64,000 nucleotides of DNA, from assembly GCA_963971305.1 (NCBI GenBank), contig OZ020306.1, positions 33,687,512 through 33,751,511 of the forward strand, read 5' to 3'. Origin of the DNA: Arcuatula senhousia. Its lineage: Eukaryota; Mollusca; Bivalvia; Mytilida; Mytilidae. Shown here in pieces: positions 34,385 through 46,678 of this stretch. The translations under genes and the position numbers were made by a program. How positions within the stretch are numbered: position 1 is the first letter of the stretch; each line of letters opens with the position of its first letter. The notes under the pieces were generated by a model. That model searched no databases. It had not been told where the DNA came from and was given only the letters and a program-made list of their open reading frames with translations.

Positions 34385-35545
34385 AGCAAGGTCACTTACC
34401 AGTATCAGGTTTCAAAGTGTGCCTAATTTATACAAGAACGGTCAAAATATTTGCATAAAATATGTTCTCAAGAAAAATTCTATCAATATGACCTTTTTTC
34501 AACATGTTCTGAGTTAAAACTATAAAAAGAGGTCACGTGCTTAAAATTTTGCCAACATTATAATCCTTTGAAATTTTTGCCAGTTTTTGTATGAATTATT
34601 TCCCTTGAAAAATAAAAAAAATGTATTTACATGTATATACGTTTGATTGAAGAGTTTGATAATAATTCAAAAGTATTCCTAAACTTTTAATATAAAAAAA
34701 TGTTTAGCCTAAATTTTATTCAAATTTAATGACATTTGCACATATTGTTGCACTTTTTGCTTTTCGCGGTCACATGACCAGTGTCAGGCTCCATCTTAAA
34801 ATATATGAATTCGAAATTTTGTTGAAAATGACAACGATTTTAGATTTAAAAAAAGATAGAGAAAGAATGTGTCCATGGGAGGCGGATGTCCCCGTTGGCC
34901 CCAAATAAAAAGTTGAAAGTCCTACAGATCTGAGAGTCGCTTATGGCTTAGGATGCATTGTTTGTCATACTGAACCCTCCTACCAAGTACCAACTCATTT
35001 CCATTTACGGTTTCTTAGAAACGCTTTGCGGAATTATACATATACGTACGGACGTACGAGGATAAGCAAAACCTAGTGCCCACGACATGGCGTCGCGGCT
35101 GGCATAAAATGACAATTTTTTTGCATTTTTGGCACCATAAAAATCACAAATGGTGTTGAGAAGAGAGTCGGAAAATTGGTTCATGAAATTTTCACCTCAG
35201 ACGAGGATGGAACCACGAGACTCAGTGTTAGTAGCCCGACACGTTAAGAACTTTACCACCGACTTCCTTTTATTTGATCAATGATCACAAACATGAAAAA
35301 GCTAATGATTTTTTTTGAAAATTGACTATTTCATTTCGATTCGTCTGGAAATATTATTATTAAAACAAAAAGTCGCATTTGCAGATGTAAAAATGGGTAA
35401 CTCAGAAAGATCAAAGACGAATCTAGCAAACATAATGGGATAACAGAAAACATGACACACTTACAAAACTCAACCGTGAGAAATTGAAAATCCAACAATG
35501 TGACTTAAATCGTAACGAGGTAAAGCAAAAAATAATATCTACCTA

Positions 35546-35710
35546 TTGGTACTTTCAAGTCTTCGTTGTACTTCTCAACTAAAGCAGTTGTACATCTCAA
35601 CTGTCGCATTTGCACATCTCAACTTTCGCCAATCGTTAAAAGATGTACAATTCAACTTGTGCGGATGTACTAAAAAACTTTCGCATATGTACTTCACAAC
35701 TTGTGCACCG
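35546..35710 (+). repeat. Right subterminal motif cluster
   Basis: Six or more GTAC-(5)-CAAC motifs such as GTACTTCTCAAC, GTACATCTCAAC and GTACTTCACAAC spaced 20-35 bp. The open frame across it follows from the repetition and is not taken as a gene. Confidence 0.5.
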
Positions 35711-36113
35711 ATGTCGTGTTTTATCATTAAAGGGTACAATAAAACGACTCTCTACCCTTCAATATATTGTTATTTAGGTAGCTTATCTTTAGGATAAAAA
35801 AATAATGTTTTAAATACTTATGATGTTTTATATACGTGATTTTCGGAATATTTATGTATAAAAGTATTTAATTTGTATTTTTAAGAACTAAATTAAAGTC
35901 AATGTTAAGTCATTAGTAACATAAATGCCTTAATAATAGTTTCCAGTTAAAAAACATTACTATTAGGCATATTTCTGGCATTTTAGATGTAAATTCCCAA
36001 TTTCGGGTGTCTTTTTCGTCTGATTTACCCACAAGCCACTATAAAAGCACTAATCAATTATAGCGGGTGTACTTCTCAATCGTTTTTACGCAGCGCACCT
36101 TCCATACATTGAA

Positions 36114-36756
36114 GTTGCATAATGTGTAATACAAAGTCTAAAAAAATCTTGTCCGATCAACAGACTTGGGTATTGAATTTTTGCACAATGCACCGTAGTA
36201 TCGAAGGAACAGTGTTTTTCTTGCTTTTCAAATGCTGGATTCAATGATATCGCCTTTTGTTGAAGCGAAAAAGAAAATTGATTACCATCGCTCATGCTTT
36301 CAGAAGTACACAAACAGAAATTAAAGCATTACCCGCAAGACTAAAATAATCAATGAAATCCTGATACTGAACTTGATCATAGCCCTGTCAATTTTCAATT
36401 TGGACCTCTAGATGAATCAGTGTTTACAGTCTGTAAAAAGCTTACGAAAACGAAATGTCGAAAATAGGTGATGCCATCAAACCTCTATACAAATGTAAGA
36501 ATAAAACATGAACTTGACCGGGCGATGTTTTTATTTAAATTTCAGGGAATTTCAAACTAAAAATTTACAACTAGTATCCAAACATACATGCAAATATTGC
36601 ATTTTGCGGCATCAATTTTGCGACAGGAGATCGAGAAGGTATATATACATCTGACGATTTCTATCTTACAAGTAATGACATGTCTTTAGAAACATCTGAA
36701 AATATTATTCCACCGAATTTGCTTTACTTATGGACTTGGTTGCTTGATGATTCATA
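36114..36756. other. No gene seen
   Basis: Unique-looking AT-rich sequence between the TIR element and gene copy Z. Confidence 0.4.
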
Positions 36757-38431
36757 GTTTCAACATCCTCTAACATATCTGATAGCATAAGAAGAAAACG
36801 TTCTGCTCTAGGAGAATTGGCTTCAAACGAAATTGACAAGATAAAAAAATGACTGTTTCATTCCCTTTGCTTTTTCAGCGTTTGGGTACCTTGTCCTTGA
36901 AGGTATTGACAACGTTGATATAAATACTGAAACAATAGATGGAAAGAACGCATTTCATTTAAAGGCACGTGCAATTTTCAAACATCATTTTTTCCATGAA
37001 ATTTTCGTTTTAATAATTTGCATTTCAAAAGGCTGTAAGATAAATCACAAACATATACTGAGTTAACATCTCAGACAGCAATCCCGTCGCAAGAACAGTC
37101 AATTTCCTTTTGGTCAGGATATTTCAATACTTTGTGATTATAAACCTGACCGAACTATTGTATCGTACGATCTTAAAATTGACAACAAACCGAGCGATAT
37201 GTCAACTGTGTATACGGCTATGGCCAATTGTAAGAAACTAATGACAGAACTATGGACCAACAGCTTAATGCAGTGGCACAACATATAAAATGGTTCTTAA
37301 AGAACGAATTTCAAACTCCTGTTCTGTCTTGTAATATTGCTTCTATAGAAAAGTTATGGAGCGATGCAGGATTAAAAGACTTGATGGTTGAATATTGTGT
37401 GTATGCAGGTGCAACAGTTTTGCAAATGCTTAATGGAAAACAGTTCAATAGAGCAGTCAGAGGTTGAATGTAAGTATAAAAAGCTCTAATGTATATTTGC
37501 TAACACTGTTTTTTAAAACGACTTTTGTCTGATACACGAAGTTCCACAAACGTTTTGGAATGAACAGCGAATTATTCATTCAATATTTCAGGACATACTT
37601 CAGGGCAAGTGCTTTGAATTCTGACTTTTTACCTGTAGTAGACGCATTGTTTTCTAAGTTTATTGAATCGTCCTCTCAACAGTCCCCTACTTTCAAATTT
37701 TGCCGATTGAGGCCCTACAATTAGTTTTTCAAAATGTGAATGCTAAGCGTGAGGGCAATTGGAATCTCCACCTGGATACGGTCTCAAAGATGTTGCCTTA
37801 CCTTTTCGTTACAAACAGGACCACATATTCGCGTTGGACACCTGCGTATCTTTTATAAATGCTTGAACTTCCTAATGAAGTTTTACAATGTTTCGAGTGT
37901 GGTGAATTTTCTGTAAGGCAGGTCGCCAGAAAGTTTAATGGCATATGGTCAGATTAAACTGTTATTAAAGACTCCAAGGGTATCGGTGGGATAACCAATA
38001 GTACTCGACAAAAGTCTGCGCTATTCCAATGGTCTCTCTCTCGTCATGAAATGTCAGACTTAGCATCTGCTATGCGACGAAGAACAGACCCTAATTCATT
38101 TCAAGAGAATAGTTACGACAGTCATGATCAAAGTGGTAAAGCGGCAATGAAACGGGACAAAGACCACGTTCTTGCTCAGCACATTCATGAGCGACTCACA
38201 AATCCATTTGACACAGAGCAGCATCCAGATTGCTTCGTCAATGTATCTACGGGCTTATATTTCACGACAGAAGTGCACAAGTCCCTACTTTCGGCTGTAG
38301 CAAATGGAGAAAAACAACTTAATTTTTTTGTAAACGGTGCATTGTCTACAGGCAGCAATGTTAGTTTCTACAGTTCACTTTCCCGTTCAAATCTCAAAAT
38401 ATTCAGCGATTTGACAAAGACAACACCTCTA
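36757..38431 (+). pseudogene. FEN-like amplified gene, copy Z, first part
   Basis: Reads straight through both sites where X carries the 10.6-kb element (36895-36900) and retroposons B and A. Frames: EGIDNVDINTETIDGK, IDNKPSDMSTVYTAMANC, MDQQLNAVAQHIKW, LWSDAGLKDLMVEYCVYAGA, VNRAVRG-like, then RWTPAYL, and a long open part MSDLASAMRRRTDPNSFQEN to SRSNLKIFSDLTKTTPL. A deletion removed ~150 bp near 36810 relative to X. Several shifts. Best copy for judging the family. Confidence 0.55.
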
Positions 38432-38555
38432 AATTATACAGTGTTTGGCATTTTCAATATTTTTGGTAGAGCGCCTCTGATGAGTCTTGAATAGACGAAA
38501 CGCGCGTCAGGCGTAGCAAAATTTATTGTCTGGAACTTTGTTGTCATTTGTATTT
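38432..38555 (+). mobile_element. Hammerhead-bearing short repeat inserted in copy Z
   Basis: About 124 bp absent from the same gene position in X and Y. It includes the ribozyme at 38471-38514 and a trailing AAAATTTATTGTCTGGAAC stretch. Similar CGAAACGCGCGTC-containing repeats are frequent in mussels. Borders approximate; no clean duplication seen. Confidence 0.6.
38471..38514 (+). ncRNA. Hammerhead self-cleaving ribozyme (apparently intact)
   Basis: Stem I pairs GCGCCT (38471-38476) with AGGCGT (38509-38514), one G-T wobble. The core is CTGATGA (38477-38483), then stem II GTCT/AGAC with loop TGAAT, then GAAA (38497-38500), a very short stem III within CGCGCG, and cleavage triplet GTC ending at 38508. 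All conserved core positions are present. Minimal stem III is known for hammerheads of Penelope-like elements and animal retrozymes, so activity is likely only as a dimer or with tertiary contacts. Inference from motif; not tested. Confidence 0.7.
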
Positions 38556-38767
38556 CCAAGACTGGGAACTCAGTTCGTGTCCATGCAGATCCCGAGCTGG
38601 TGTTTCGCAGAGGTCTTCGAGTAATACCCGTGATGATGTTTCTCTTCAAAAGGTATTACAACACCCCATAAGTCCTATCCCTACATGTTTGTTTCACGAC
38701 GATGGTACCATGCGGAAATTATTAAAGGCCGAGCTGGTTCACAAGTTATAAGAACGGGCGAATTCAG
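38556..38767 (+). pseudogene. FEN-like amplified gene, copy Z, second part
   Basis: Frame DDVSLQKVLQHPISPIP and LFHDDGTMRKLLKAELVHKL, then a stop where X and Y continue. Confidence 0.5.
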
Positions 38768-39853
38768 TTTACAGATTAACTGATTTTGATTAAACGCAGC
38801 TTTTTCAAAAAGAATGGAAAACGTTGGTACAAATATCTAGTAGCCGATTATACCAAGACTTACTTTGTCATCAATGAGTCTAAGAAAAAGAAAAAAATCA
38901 CAGAAGACCAAATAATCGACATGCTCAACTTTCTCATTGACAACATATTTGTTCAGTTTGGTGGACGTATATTTTAGCAAACAATAGGGATTCCAATGGG
39001 CACTAATTGTGCGCTTGCTGATTTGTTTTTTCATTCATATGAAGCAGACTTCTTACAATATCTTCCAGTAAAAAAGACCGTAGACTAGCTCTCTCTTTCA
39101 ACCTCACGTTCAGTTATATTGATTATGTCCTTTCACTGAGCAATTCTCGATTTGTTGACTTTCTCCATCTTATATATCCTCAGGAACTTGAGATTAAGGA
39201 CACTACGGATTCTAGGAAGTCATCTTCATATTTAGATCTACATCTCGAAATTGACTCTTAAGGAAAACTTTCAACAAAACTTTATGACAAACGTGATGAC
39301 TGCAACTTTCCAATCGGCAACTTTCCCTTCTTGTGTAGCAACATTCCGTCCGCTCCATCTTATGGAGTTTACGAATCTCAATTGATTCGTTACTCCAGAG
39401 CGTGCGACACTTACATCAATTTCCTTAGCAGAGCGTCGCGTCTAACGTAAAAATTACTCACACAGGGTCATGTTGCTCCTCGGCTGCTGTTTTCACCCAA
39501 GAAATTTTACGGAAGACATCATGCACTTATAGACGAATATAGGATTTCGATCTCTCAGATGAGTGCAGAGTTGGTTTGTCATAGGGTTTTGTTTTGTCTT
39601 CCTTTACCGGATTTGACACACTGATTTGACTGTTGGTAACGCGACGGGTGTGCTATAGCAAGCAGGAACTGCTTACTCCCCCGGAGCACCTGAGTTCACT
39701 ATTGTTTCGACTTCAGATTGCGTTGTTGATTGATATTCAGTTATTTTTGTGTTACCGTGTTTAACATGTTGTCTGTTTTTGTCCCGTTCTTGTAAGTGTT
39801 TACTGGTTTTGTCTTTTCGGACGTTTGACATTCGGAAATCCCATTGGTACCTC
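38768..39853 (+). mobile_element. Penelope-like fragment in copy Z
   Basis: Same insertion site as in X and Y. It keeps the stretch coding HSYEADFLQ that X and Y lost, but has a stop inside FGGRIF and shifts after LPVKK. YIDY is shared with X and Y, so that mutation is ancestral to the amplification. Ends with the GGAGCACCTGAGTTCAC-type tail. Confidence 0.65.
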
Positions 39854-40775
39854 TGCTCCTTTGACAAATCGTCTCCGGTTATTATTTGGGATGGAATGGC
39901 TCTTATTCAATGCATGACTGTTCAAAAGGATTCTAGCTTGGAAGTTTGCCTGCAGATTATGTTGTAAGGGCAAATTCTCTCTTTGATATCGGATCAACTG
40001 TTGTCGATATTTATGATAGGTATGACAACCCTAATCGGTAAAAGGTGCTGAAAAAAATCGAAGATCACCAGGATGGGGAAACACCAAGCTGTTTCAAGTT
40101 CTTGAGGGCAGAATTGTTCCAGATTGGAAACGATTTTTGTACTCCTCTGAAAACAAAACTACCGTTTTGCATTTTTCTTGGCGATTTTGTTGTGTAAAAC
40201 TTTAACGCCACTTTCCCATATGCATTTTACAGATGATACTGTTGTTCTAGTGTTAGCAGTTCACTTTAAACCAATGCTGAAATGGACCAATGAGTTACGG
40301 CTTCTATTGCAAATGCTATTGGTATAAAAATGTCCCAAATTTTACCACAAGTTTATGCTCTTACAGGCTGTGTGTGATTCAACCTCAGCTTTCTTCGGTA
40401 TAGGAAAGAAACCGGTTTATAATATGATAAAAACCCACGCAGAAAATTTCCAAAACATTGAAAATGATGCTGATAGTGCTGTTGATGATGCAAGAAAAAT
40501 CGTATCAAAGCTTTATAACTTTTCAGAAAAGTTTAGAAAAGCTCATGGCGATCTTAATTTATTAAGGTTTCAAATAGCCATTAATAAGAACAAGAGTTAA
40601 GTATAGCTTTCATCACCCGAATCTGTATTCAAGCAAGATGTATTGCGAAGTATGTGGCAAAGTAAAGTGTGGGTTTCTTCAAACATTGCGAAGCACATTC
40701 TAGGAACGGCATGTAATCATGGTAATTATGGATGGGAAGTTGGTTATAACCAGCAGCTTGAAACTCTTAATTAAT
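39854..40775 (+). pseudogene. FEN-like amplified gene, copy Z, nuclease-like part and C-terminus
   Basis: IIWDGMALIQCMTVQKDSS, VVDIYDRYDNPNR, GRIVPDWKRFLYSSENKTTV, then a deletion before DDTVVLVLAV, ALTGCDSTSAFFGIGKKPVY, KIVSKLYNFSEKF, continuing without interruption into INKNKS and, after a stop, GTACNHGNYGWEV. The Cys-rich end seen at 24440 is missing; sequence diverges after about 40775. Confidence 0.55.
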
Positions 40776-41027
40776 TCATAATTGTGTATCCGCTATTTGA
40801 CAACAACAAACATGCAAAAAAAACTTTCAAAATAGGACCACAAATAAAAAAGTTTCAATTACACAACGTGGAAAAAGGAGGCGCAAAAATTCATCAGGTT
40901 CATTCTTTTATTGTAAGAAACATTCTTGACAAATTTCACAGCAAATGGCCAACTATATATGACCAAAGTTATGGTGGAAACAAATGAAATATTTGAATTT
41001 TTGGGCCCCTTATTTTGTAACAAACAC

Positions 41028-42110
41028 GAGGCTCCCAGGAGCCTGAATTGCTCACCTGGTCTTGATGTCGACCCTATAAAAACTTTTCTAAAACTAAATG
41101 AGCTCAACACTAAAACAAGTAACAGCTTTTCTCTACTATAGTTTCATTCTGTAGCCATAGGCCCAAATCATGAAAAAATGTTATTTTAGGGGCCATAACC
41201 CCTATAAGGGGTCATATGACAACTTCGACCCTATGAGAACTTTTGTAGCGCTATATGAACTTGAACGTTTAAGCAAGCAACAGCTTTTCTCTATCTGCTA
41301 TAGTTTTCATTTTTAAGGCCAAATAACATGAAAAACGTTATTTTAAGGACCGTAACCCCTACAAGGGGTCATCTGAAAAGTTTGATCTTATGTTAGTTAG
41401 TTAGTTAGTTATTGCTTTACTCCAAAGCAGCACGATTTCGGCTATATCCGGGAGATGAACACGAAAGTGGTGATACAATGAACATGAAATGATGATGATG
41501 AAGTGGAGGTAATGGGGACACAAGGCCAATCGGGTAGGAGAGTTTTGACTGCCACTGGAAAAAGGAGTGGTGAGTAGGGACGGGAAATTTAGCCTCCTGC
41601 ATGGGGATCCTACGGGTCTTACTCTTACCGAGACCTGCAGCATGATTCTTTAACGTGCGAGGAACGTGACATTTTTCCCAACACGGTGCACCACTATGGT
41701 TTGCGGTCAGGTTTTCCGCATTATCGCCTGACGACCCCGCATCTCTCGATGTCAGGGCTGCCCCATTCAACCACCTGGGGCACACATCCCAGTCGCTTTG
41801 TGGGCAAAGTGGCCTGACCCGATGTCAGGTTTCTGAGCGCTCTTTAGTGGACTTTTACCGACAAGCTTAGCACTGCTGCGGGCCTATTCGCCACCCGGAA
41901 CCCGCACGGGTTTGATCTTTTGTAGAGCTAAATGAACTGAACATTTAAGCAAGCTTTTCTCTATCTGCTATAGTTTTCATTCTATAGGCCAAAAACATGA
42001 AAAAACGTCATTTTAGGGGCCGTTACCCCTATAAGGGGTCATCTGACAACTTTGATCTTATGGAGACAAACTTTTGAAGAGCTAATAGGAGACTTTTGTA
42101 GATCTAAATG
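41028..42110 (+). mobile_element. Hairpin-ended tandem-repeat element, copy interrupted
   Basis: Starts GAGGCTCCCAGGAGCCTGAA and contains two or three ~155-bp monomers (CCCCTATAAGGGGTCAT words), interrupted by retroposon B. The end is lost; at 42025-42055 it took part in the tandem duplication. Confidence 0.6.
41393..41910 (-). mobile_element. Retroposon B copy, 518 bp
   Basis: TTTGATCTTATG (41381-41392) and TTTGATCTTTTG (41911-41922) are a 12-bp target duplication with one change. Same structure as 12942-13455, TTAG tail at left. Confidence 0.8.
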
Positions 42111-42289
42111 TGGGGAAAACACATTATCGTTAAACATTTGTCCAAATAGTCTATTAAAGAATTGCAACTTATCGTGAACCAATTTCAAGTGCAATTTCTA
42201 CACTGGCGCGCCTTGAATTAGACCAGTTTTTTTTTTCTTTTGAATGCCTGTACCAAGTCAGGATCATTGCGATCTTCAATTTTCCGGTA

Positions 42290-42640
42290 TGTCTTCCTTG
42301 TTTTGTCTTGTCTTATGGACATTTGAGATTAATTTTTGCAGTTCGGTAATTTTGTTATTTCCTTTATTTTGATAAAAGATAAGTAACCCGATCAATGTCA
42401 AGGTGAATGGCCGGGACCCCCTTTCGGCGGAAAAAAAAATGTTGGATATATGAAATCATTGAAGCATGATCAGTATGCCCCCTCCCCTTAGCCATTTAGT
42501 GCCTCCTTTAAAAATATGTGGATCCGTCGCTGGAAAATTTATCAGTGGCACTTTGTACTACACTACCTAGCTCTATCTCTAGTTCAAATCGTTATGTTTG
42601 CTTTTCAAGCTTACTTGCCGTAAAAGTAATGTAGGGAGTT
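42290..42640. repeat. Dispersed repeat shared with 25380-25720
   Basis: GTATGTCTTCCTTGTTTTGT, GACCCCCTTTCGGCGGAAA and ATGTGGATCCGTCGCTGG occur in the same order at 25389-25640, here and in the second tandem unit. Non-coding. Confidence 0.6.
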
Positions 42641-42843
42641 CAACAAATTTTATTGATTTGACTACATTAATAATGATACGTAAAATATATCTCTCTATAG
42701 TTTCAAAGCCTTCTTCTAAGCTTTATTTCTATTGGTCAATATAAATAACTGAACAAATAAATTTTGTTTAAATTTTTACCCTCAGGTTATTTGTGATCAA
42801 AGGGAGGTTATTCTATAATTCTAAACTCAGTCTGGGAAAAGTA

Positions 42844-43333
42844 GTGAGTGAGTTGGTGTTTTACGCCCGTGCAACGTTAACGCTATATAGGTTATTTACA
42901 GGCGATGAACATGAAAAGGATGATAAAATGAACATGAAATGATGATGATAAATGAAATATGGGGGTGGGGTTGGAAACAAAGGACCGGTAAATTTTGAAG
43001 AACCACAGGAAAAGGGGAGAGGTGGGTAGGGGCGGAAAATTTAGCCTATGTGGTGCACTACTTGGCGGTCCACAAAGGGGTCTTTTACGTGCATGAAGCG
43101 TGGCACTCTCCACACACGTTGGCCCACTATCGTCGGCGGTCAGGGTTTCTGTATTATAGACCTGACAACCCCCGCGGACGAGGGCTACCCTATTCAGCCA
43201 CCTAGGGTACACACTTGGTCGCTCTGTGGGCTGAGCACTGACCCGACGTCAGAATCCCAAGACCCTTAGTCGCCTCTTACGACAAGCTAGGCTCTGCTGC
43301 GGGCCTATTCGCCACCCGGACCCCGCACAGGAC
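42844..43333 (-). mobile_element. Retroposon A copy in unit 1
   Basis: TCTGGGAAAAGTA (42831-42843) and TCTTGGAAAAGTA (43334-43346) form a 13-bp duplication with one mismatch. Minus orientation, GTGAGTGAG tail at left. Confidence 0.8.
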
Positions 43334-43617
43334 TCTTGGAAAAGTAAGATAACTCAAAATGATATTGTGGGAAAATGAGGATAATTATAATTGTACTTAC
43401 AAAACTATGGTTTATTTCTTAAATGTATATTGTAGGAGTCAGTCTGAAAACCAAAAAAAAAAGTAGAACTAAACAACATAGCTTTTTAAATAATACCTAA
43501 AATGATGATCCAGTGAAAGTGAAATAATATCAGAAATGATCACTTATTTAGTTTAAAAAAATTAAAAAACTACTGAATTCATTATTCATCACAAATAAAA
43601 AAGGGGGGTTGTTCAAA

Positions 43618-44870
43618 TCAAGAGACAAATCTAGAGGGAGTTTGATGTAGATGTAAATATGAAGGCTCAGAAGCAGACTTCCTAGAATCCGTTGTGTCCT
43701 TTATCTCAAGCTCCTGGGGATATATGAGATGGAGAAAGTCACCAAATCGAGAATTGTTTAGTAAAAGGGCATCATCAATATAACGGAACGTGAGGTTGAA
43801 AGAGAGAGCTAGTCTACGGTCTTTTTTGTCTAGAAGAGATTGTAAGAAGTCTGCTTCATATGAATGAAGAAACAAATCAGCAAGCAAAGGTGCACAATTA
43901 GTGCCCATTGGAATCCCTATTGTTTGCTGAAAAACACGTCCACCAAACTGAACAAATATGTTGTCAATAAGAAAGTTGAGCATGTCGATTATTTGGTCTT
44001 CTGTAAATTTTTTCTTTTTCTTAGACTCATTGATGACAAAGTAAGTCTTGGTATAATCCACTACAAGAAATTTGTACCTGCGTTTTCCATTCTTTTTGAA
44101 AAAGCTGCGTTTAATCAGCTGTGCCAATCGCGATTTCAGATGTTCATGTGGAATAGAAGTGTAAAGTGTGGAGAAATGTTTTGATGCTGTTACAAGATGA
44201 AACTGATTCAGAGTTAAGAATCTCCATCATTTCTTTCGAATTCTTCAGGATCCACATTTGATTGACACCATTTCTAGAATAACAACAATCGTAACATTTC
44301 TGGAGGCCGGATTTTATGGCGTAAGTATTGAAGTCAACAGAACTGAAAGAGGCTTAGTTGTACATTTGGATGACCCTGCAATGAAGCGCTGTTTGTATGG
44401 ATTTTATGTAATTTAGGAATCCAATACAGGGATGGAATGTCATCATTACTGCCACCAACAGAAAGGCCGAAGGAGGAAATGACAGATTTGTGATTGTCAA
44501 TGATTTCCTCCTTAGACAGTGTTGTAGCCGTGTATGTGGTACTATTGCTGGTACAGCCAACCCCCAATTCAGCTGTCAAACAGTCAATATAGTGTTTCTT
44601 GCACACAAAAATGATGTTATTTGGTGCTTTGTCTGCAGGTACAACAACATATTTGTCATGTAAGGTGGACAGTGTTTTGGCAACATCAGCGTTGCTAAAA
44701 ATGGATGTTGCCTTAGTGCTCATTGAGCCTTTCAAAGAATTGATTCTTTTCAAAACTAATGACCTCACAGCTTTTACCCATTCTGACAAAACGTCACATT
44801 CTTTCTCTTGTTCTTTTTTGGCCCTTTTTCTGGCATAGTCCTCAACTGAATCCATAATTGTTTTGAAATA
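43618..44870 (-). pseudogene. Penelope-like reverse transcriptase, unit 1
   Basis: The N-terminal part (44855-44334) contains YVVVPADKAPNNIIFVCKKH and LYWIPKLHKIH, characteristic of this RT family. A shift leads to VNQMWILKNSKEMMEIL (near 44280-44230), another to AQLIKRSFFKKNGKRRYKFL, then LNFLIDNIFVQFGGRVFQQT, IPMGTNCAPLLADLFLHSYE and YIDDALLLNNSRF with both catalytic aspartates intact. It ends soon after KDTTDSRKSASEPS, where the normal C-terminus is replaced by other sequence. At least three shifts; better preserved than the X/Y/Z copies. No GIY-YIG domain follows. Confidence 0.7.
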
Positions 44871-46188
44871 ATAGCTCCAGTTGATTCGTCTTGGCTCACG
44901 ATATTTAGTTCTGGAAAGAAAAAAAATTCTGGAAAGACCTTGATATTAAAGAGTTGCTTTGGCTTCTGTTTGAAAATAGGTTATCATGAATGAGGACATT
45001 GACATTAATTATGTACTTATTGATAAATACATTTTTTATACAACTTAAATCAAACAAGAGGCTCCCAGGAGCCTGAATCGCTCACCTGGTCTTGATGTCA
45101 ACCCTATGAAGACTTTTGAATAGCTAAATGAGCTGAATGTTTATAAGCATGAAAAATCTTTTCTCTATTTGCAATTGCTTTCATTCTAAATAATCAAAAA
45201 ACACTAAGGAGCTGTAACCCCTATAAGGGGTAATCAGACAACTTCAACCCTATGGAGACTTTTGTAGAGCTAAATGAGCTGAACATTTAAGCAAGCAACA
45301 GCTTTTCTCTATCTGCAATAGTTTTCATTCTTTAAGCCAAAAACACTATTTTTGCCTTTAAGGGGCTGTAACCCCTATAAGGGGTCATCTGACAACTTTG
45401 ATCTTATGGAGACAAACTTTTGAAGAGCTAATAGGAGACTTTTGTAGATCTAAATGTGGGGAAAACACATTATCGTTAAACATTTGTCCAAATAGTCTAT
45501 TAAAGAATTGCAACTTATCGTGAACCAATTTCAAGTGCAATTTCTACACTGGCGCGCCTTGAATTAGACCAGTTTTTTTTTCTTTTGAATGCCTGTACCA
45601 AGTCAGGATCATTGCGATCTTCAATTTTCCGGTATGTCTTCCTTGTTTTGTCTTGTCTTATGGACATTTGAGATTAATTTTTGCAGTTCGGTAATTTTGT
45701 TATTTCCTTTATTTTGATAAAAGATAAGTAACCCGATCAATGTCAAGGTGAATGGCCGGGACCCCCTTTCGGCGGAAAAAAAAATGTTGGATATATGAAA
45801 TCATTGAAGCATGATCAGTATGCCCCCTCCCCTTAGCCATTTAGTGCCTCCTTTAAAAATATGTGGATCCGTCGCTGGAAAATTTATCAGTGGCACTTTG
45901 TACTACACTACCTAGCTCTATCTCTAGTTCAAATCGTTATGTTTGCTTTTCAAGCTTACTTGCCGTAAAAGTAATGTAGGGAGTTCAACAAATTTTATTG
46001 ATTTGACTACATTATTAATGATACGTAAAATATATCTCTCTATAGTTTCAAAGCCTTCTTCTAAGCTTTATTTCTATTGGTCAATATAAATAACTGAACA
46101 AATAAATTTTGTTTAAATTTTTACCCTCAGGTTATTTGTGATCAAAGGGAGGTTATTCTATAATTCTAAACTCAGTCTGGGAAAAGTA

Positions 46189-46678
46189 GTGAGTGAGTTG
46201 GTGTTTTACGCCCGTGCAACGTTAACGCTATATAGGTTATTTACAGGCGATGAACATGAAAAGGATGATAAAATGAACATGAAATGATGATGATAAATGA
46301 AATATGGGGGTGGGGTTGGAAACAAAGGACCGGTAAATTTTGAAGAACCACAGGAAAAGGGGAGAGGTGGGTAGGGGCGGAAAATTTAGCCTATGTGGTG
46401 CACTACTTGGCGGTCCACAAAGGGGTCTTTTACGTGCATGAAGCGTGGCACTCTCCACACACGTTGGCCCACTATCGTCGGCGGTCAGGGTTTCTGTATT
46501 ATAGACCTGACAACCCCCGCGGACGAGGGCTACCCTATTCAGCCACCTAGGGTACACACTTGGTCGCTCTGTGGGCTGAGCACTGACCCGACGTCAGAAT
46601 CCCAAGACCCTTAGTCGCCTCTTACGACAAGCTAGGCTCTGCTGCGGGCCTATTCGCCACCCGGACCCCGCACAGGAC
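46189..46678 (-). mobile_element. Retroposon A copy in unit 2
   Basis: Duplicate of 42844-43333 including its flanking 13-bp repeats; copied by the segmental duplication, not a separate insertion. Confidence 0.8.

Larger units (their letters stand above)
33627..36113. mobile_element. 2.5-kb TIR element with subterminal GTAC repeats
   Basis: A 45-bp inverted repeat (33627-33671 and 36069-36113) is 44/45 identical and reads TTCAATGTATGGAAGGTGCG at its outer edge; weaker similarity runs inward another ~25 bp. Clusters of GTACTTCTCAAC-like motifs lie inside both ends in inverted orientation. No transposase found. A decayed hammerhead-bearing repeat is nested at 34341. Confidence 0.65.
42025..45370. 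repeat. 3346-bp tandem duplication, unit 1
   Basis: Nearly identical to 45371-48716. Bounded by a 31-bp block ACCCCTATAAGGGGTCATCT... present at 42025, 45371 and 48717. The only differences noticed are one-base changes in a T run, an A run and a base near 42671. Confidence 0.9.

Noticed and set aside
34260..34420. LTR or retroviral remnants
   Set aside because: No gag, protease, integrase or paired LTRs seen; all RTs in the window are Penelope-like or LINE.
43048..43269. Plus-strand open frames within retroposon A copies
   Set aside because: Present in every copy because the retroposon is repeated, with no domain or start context.
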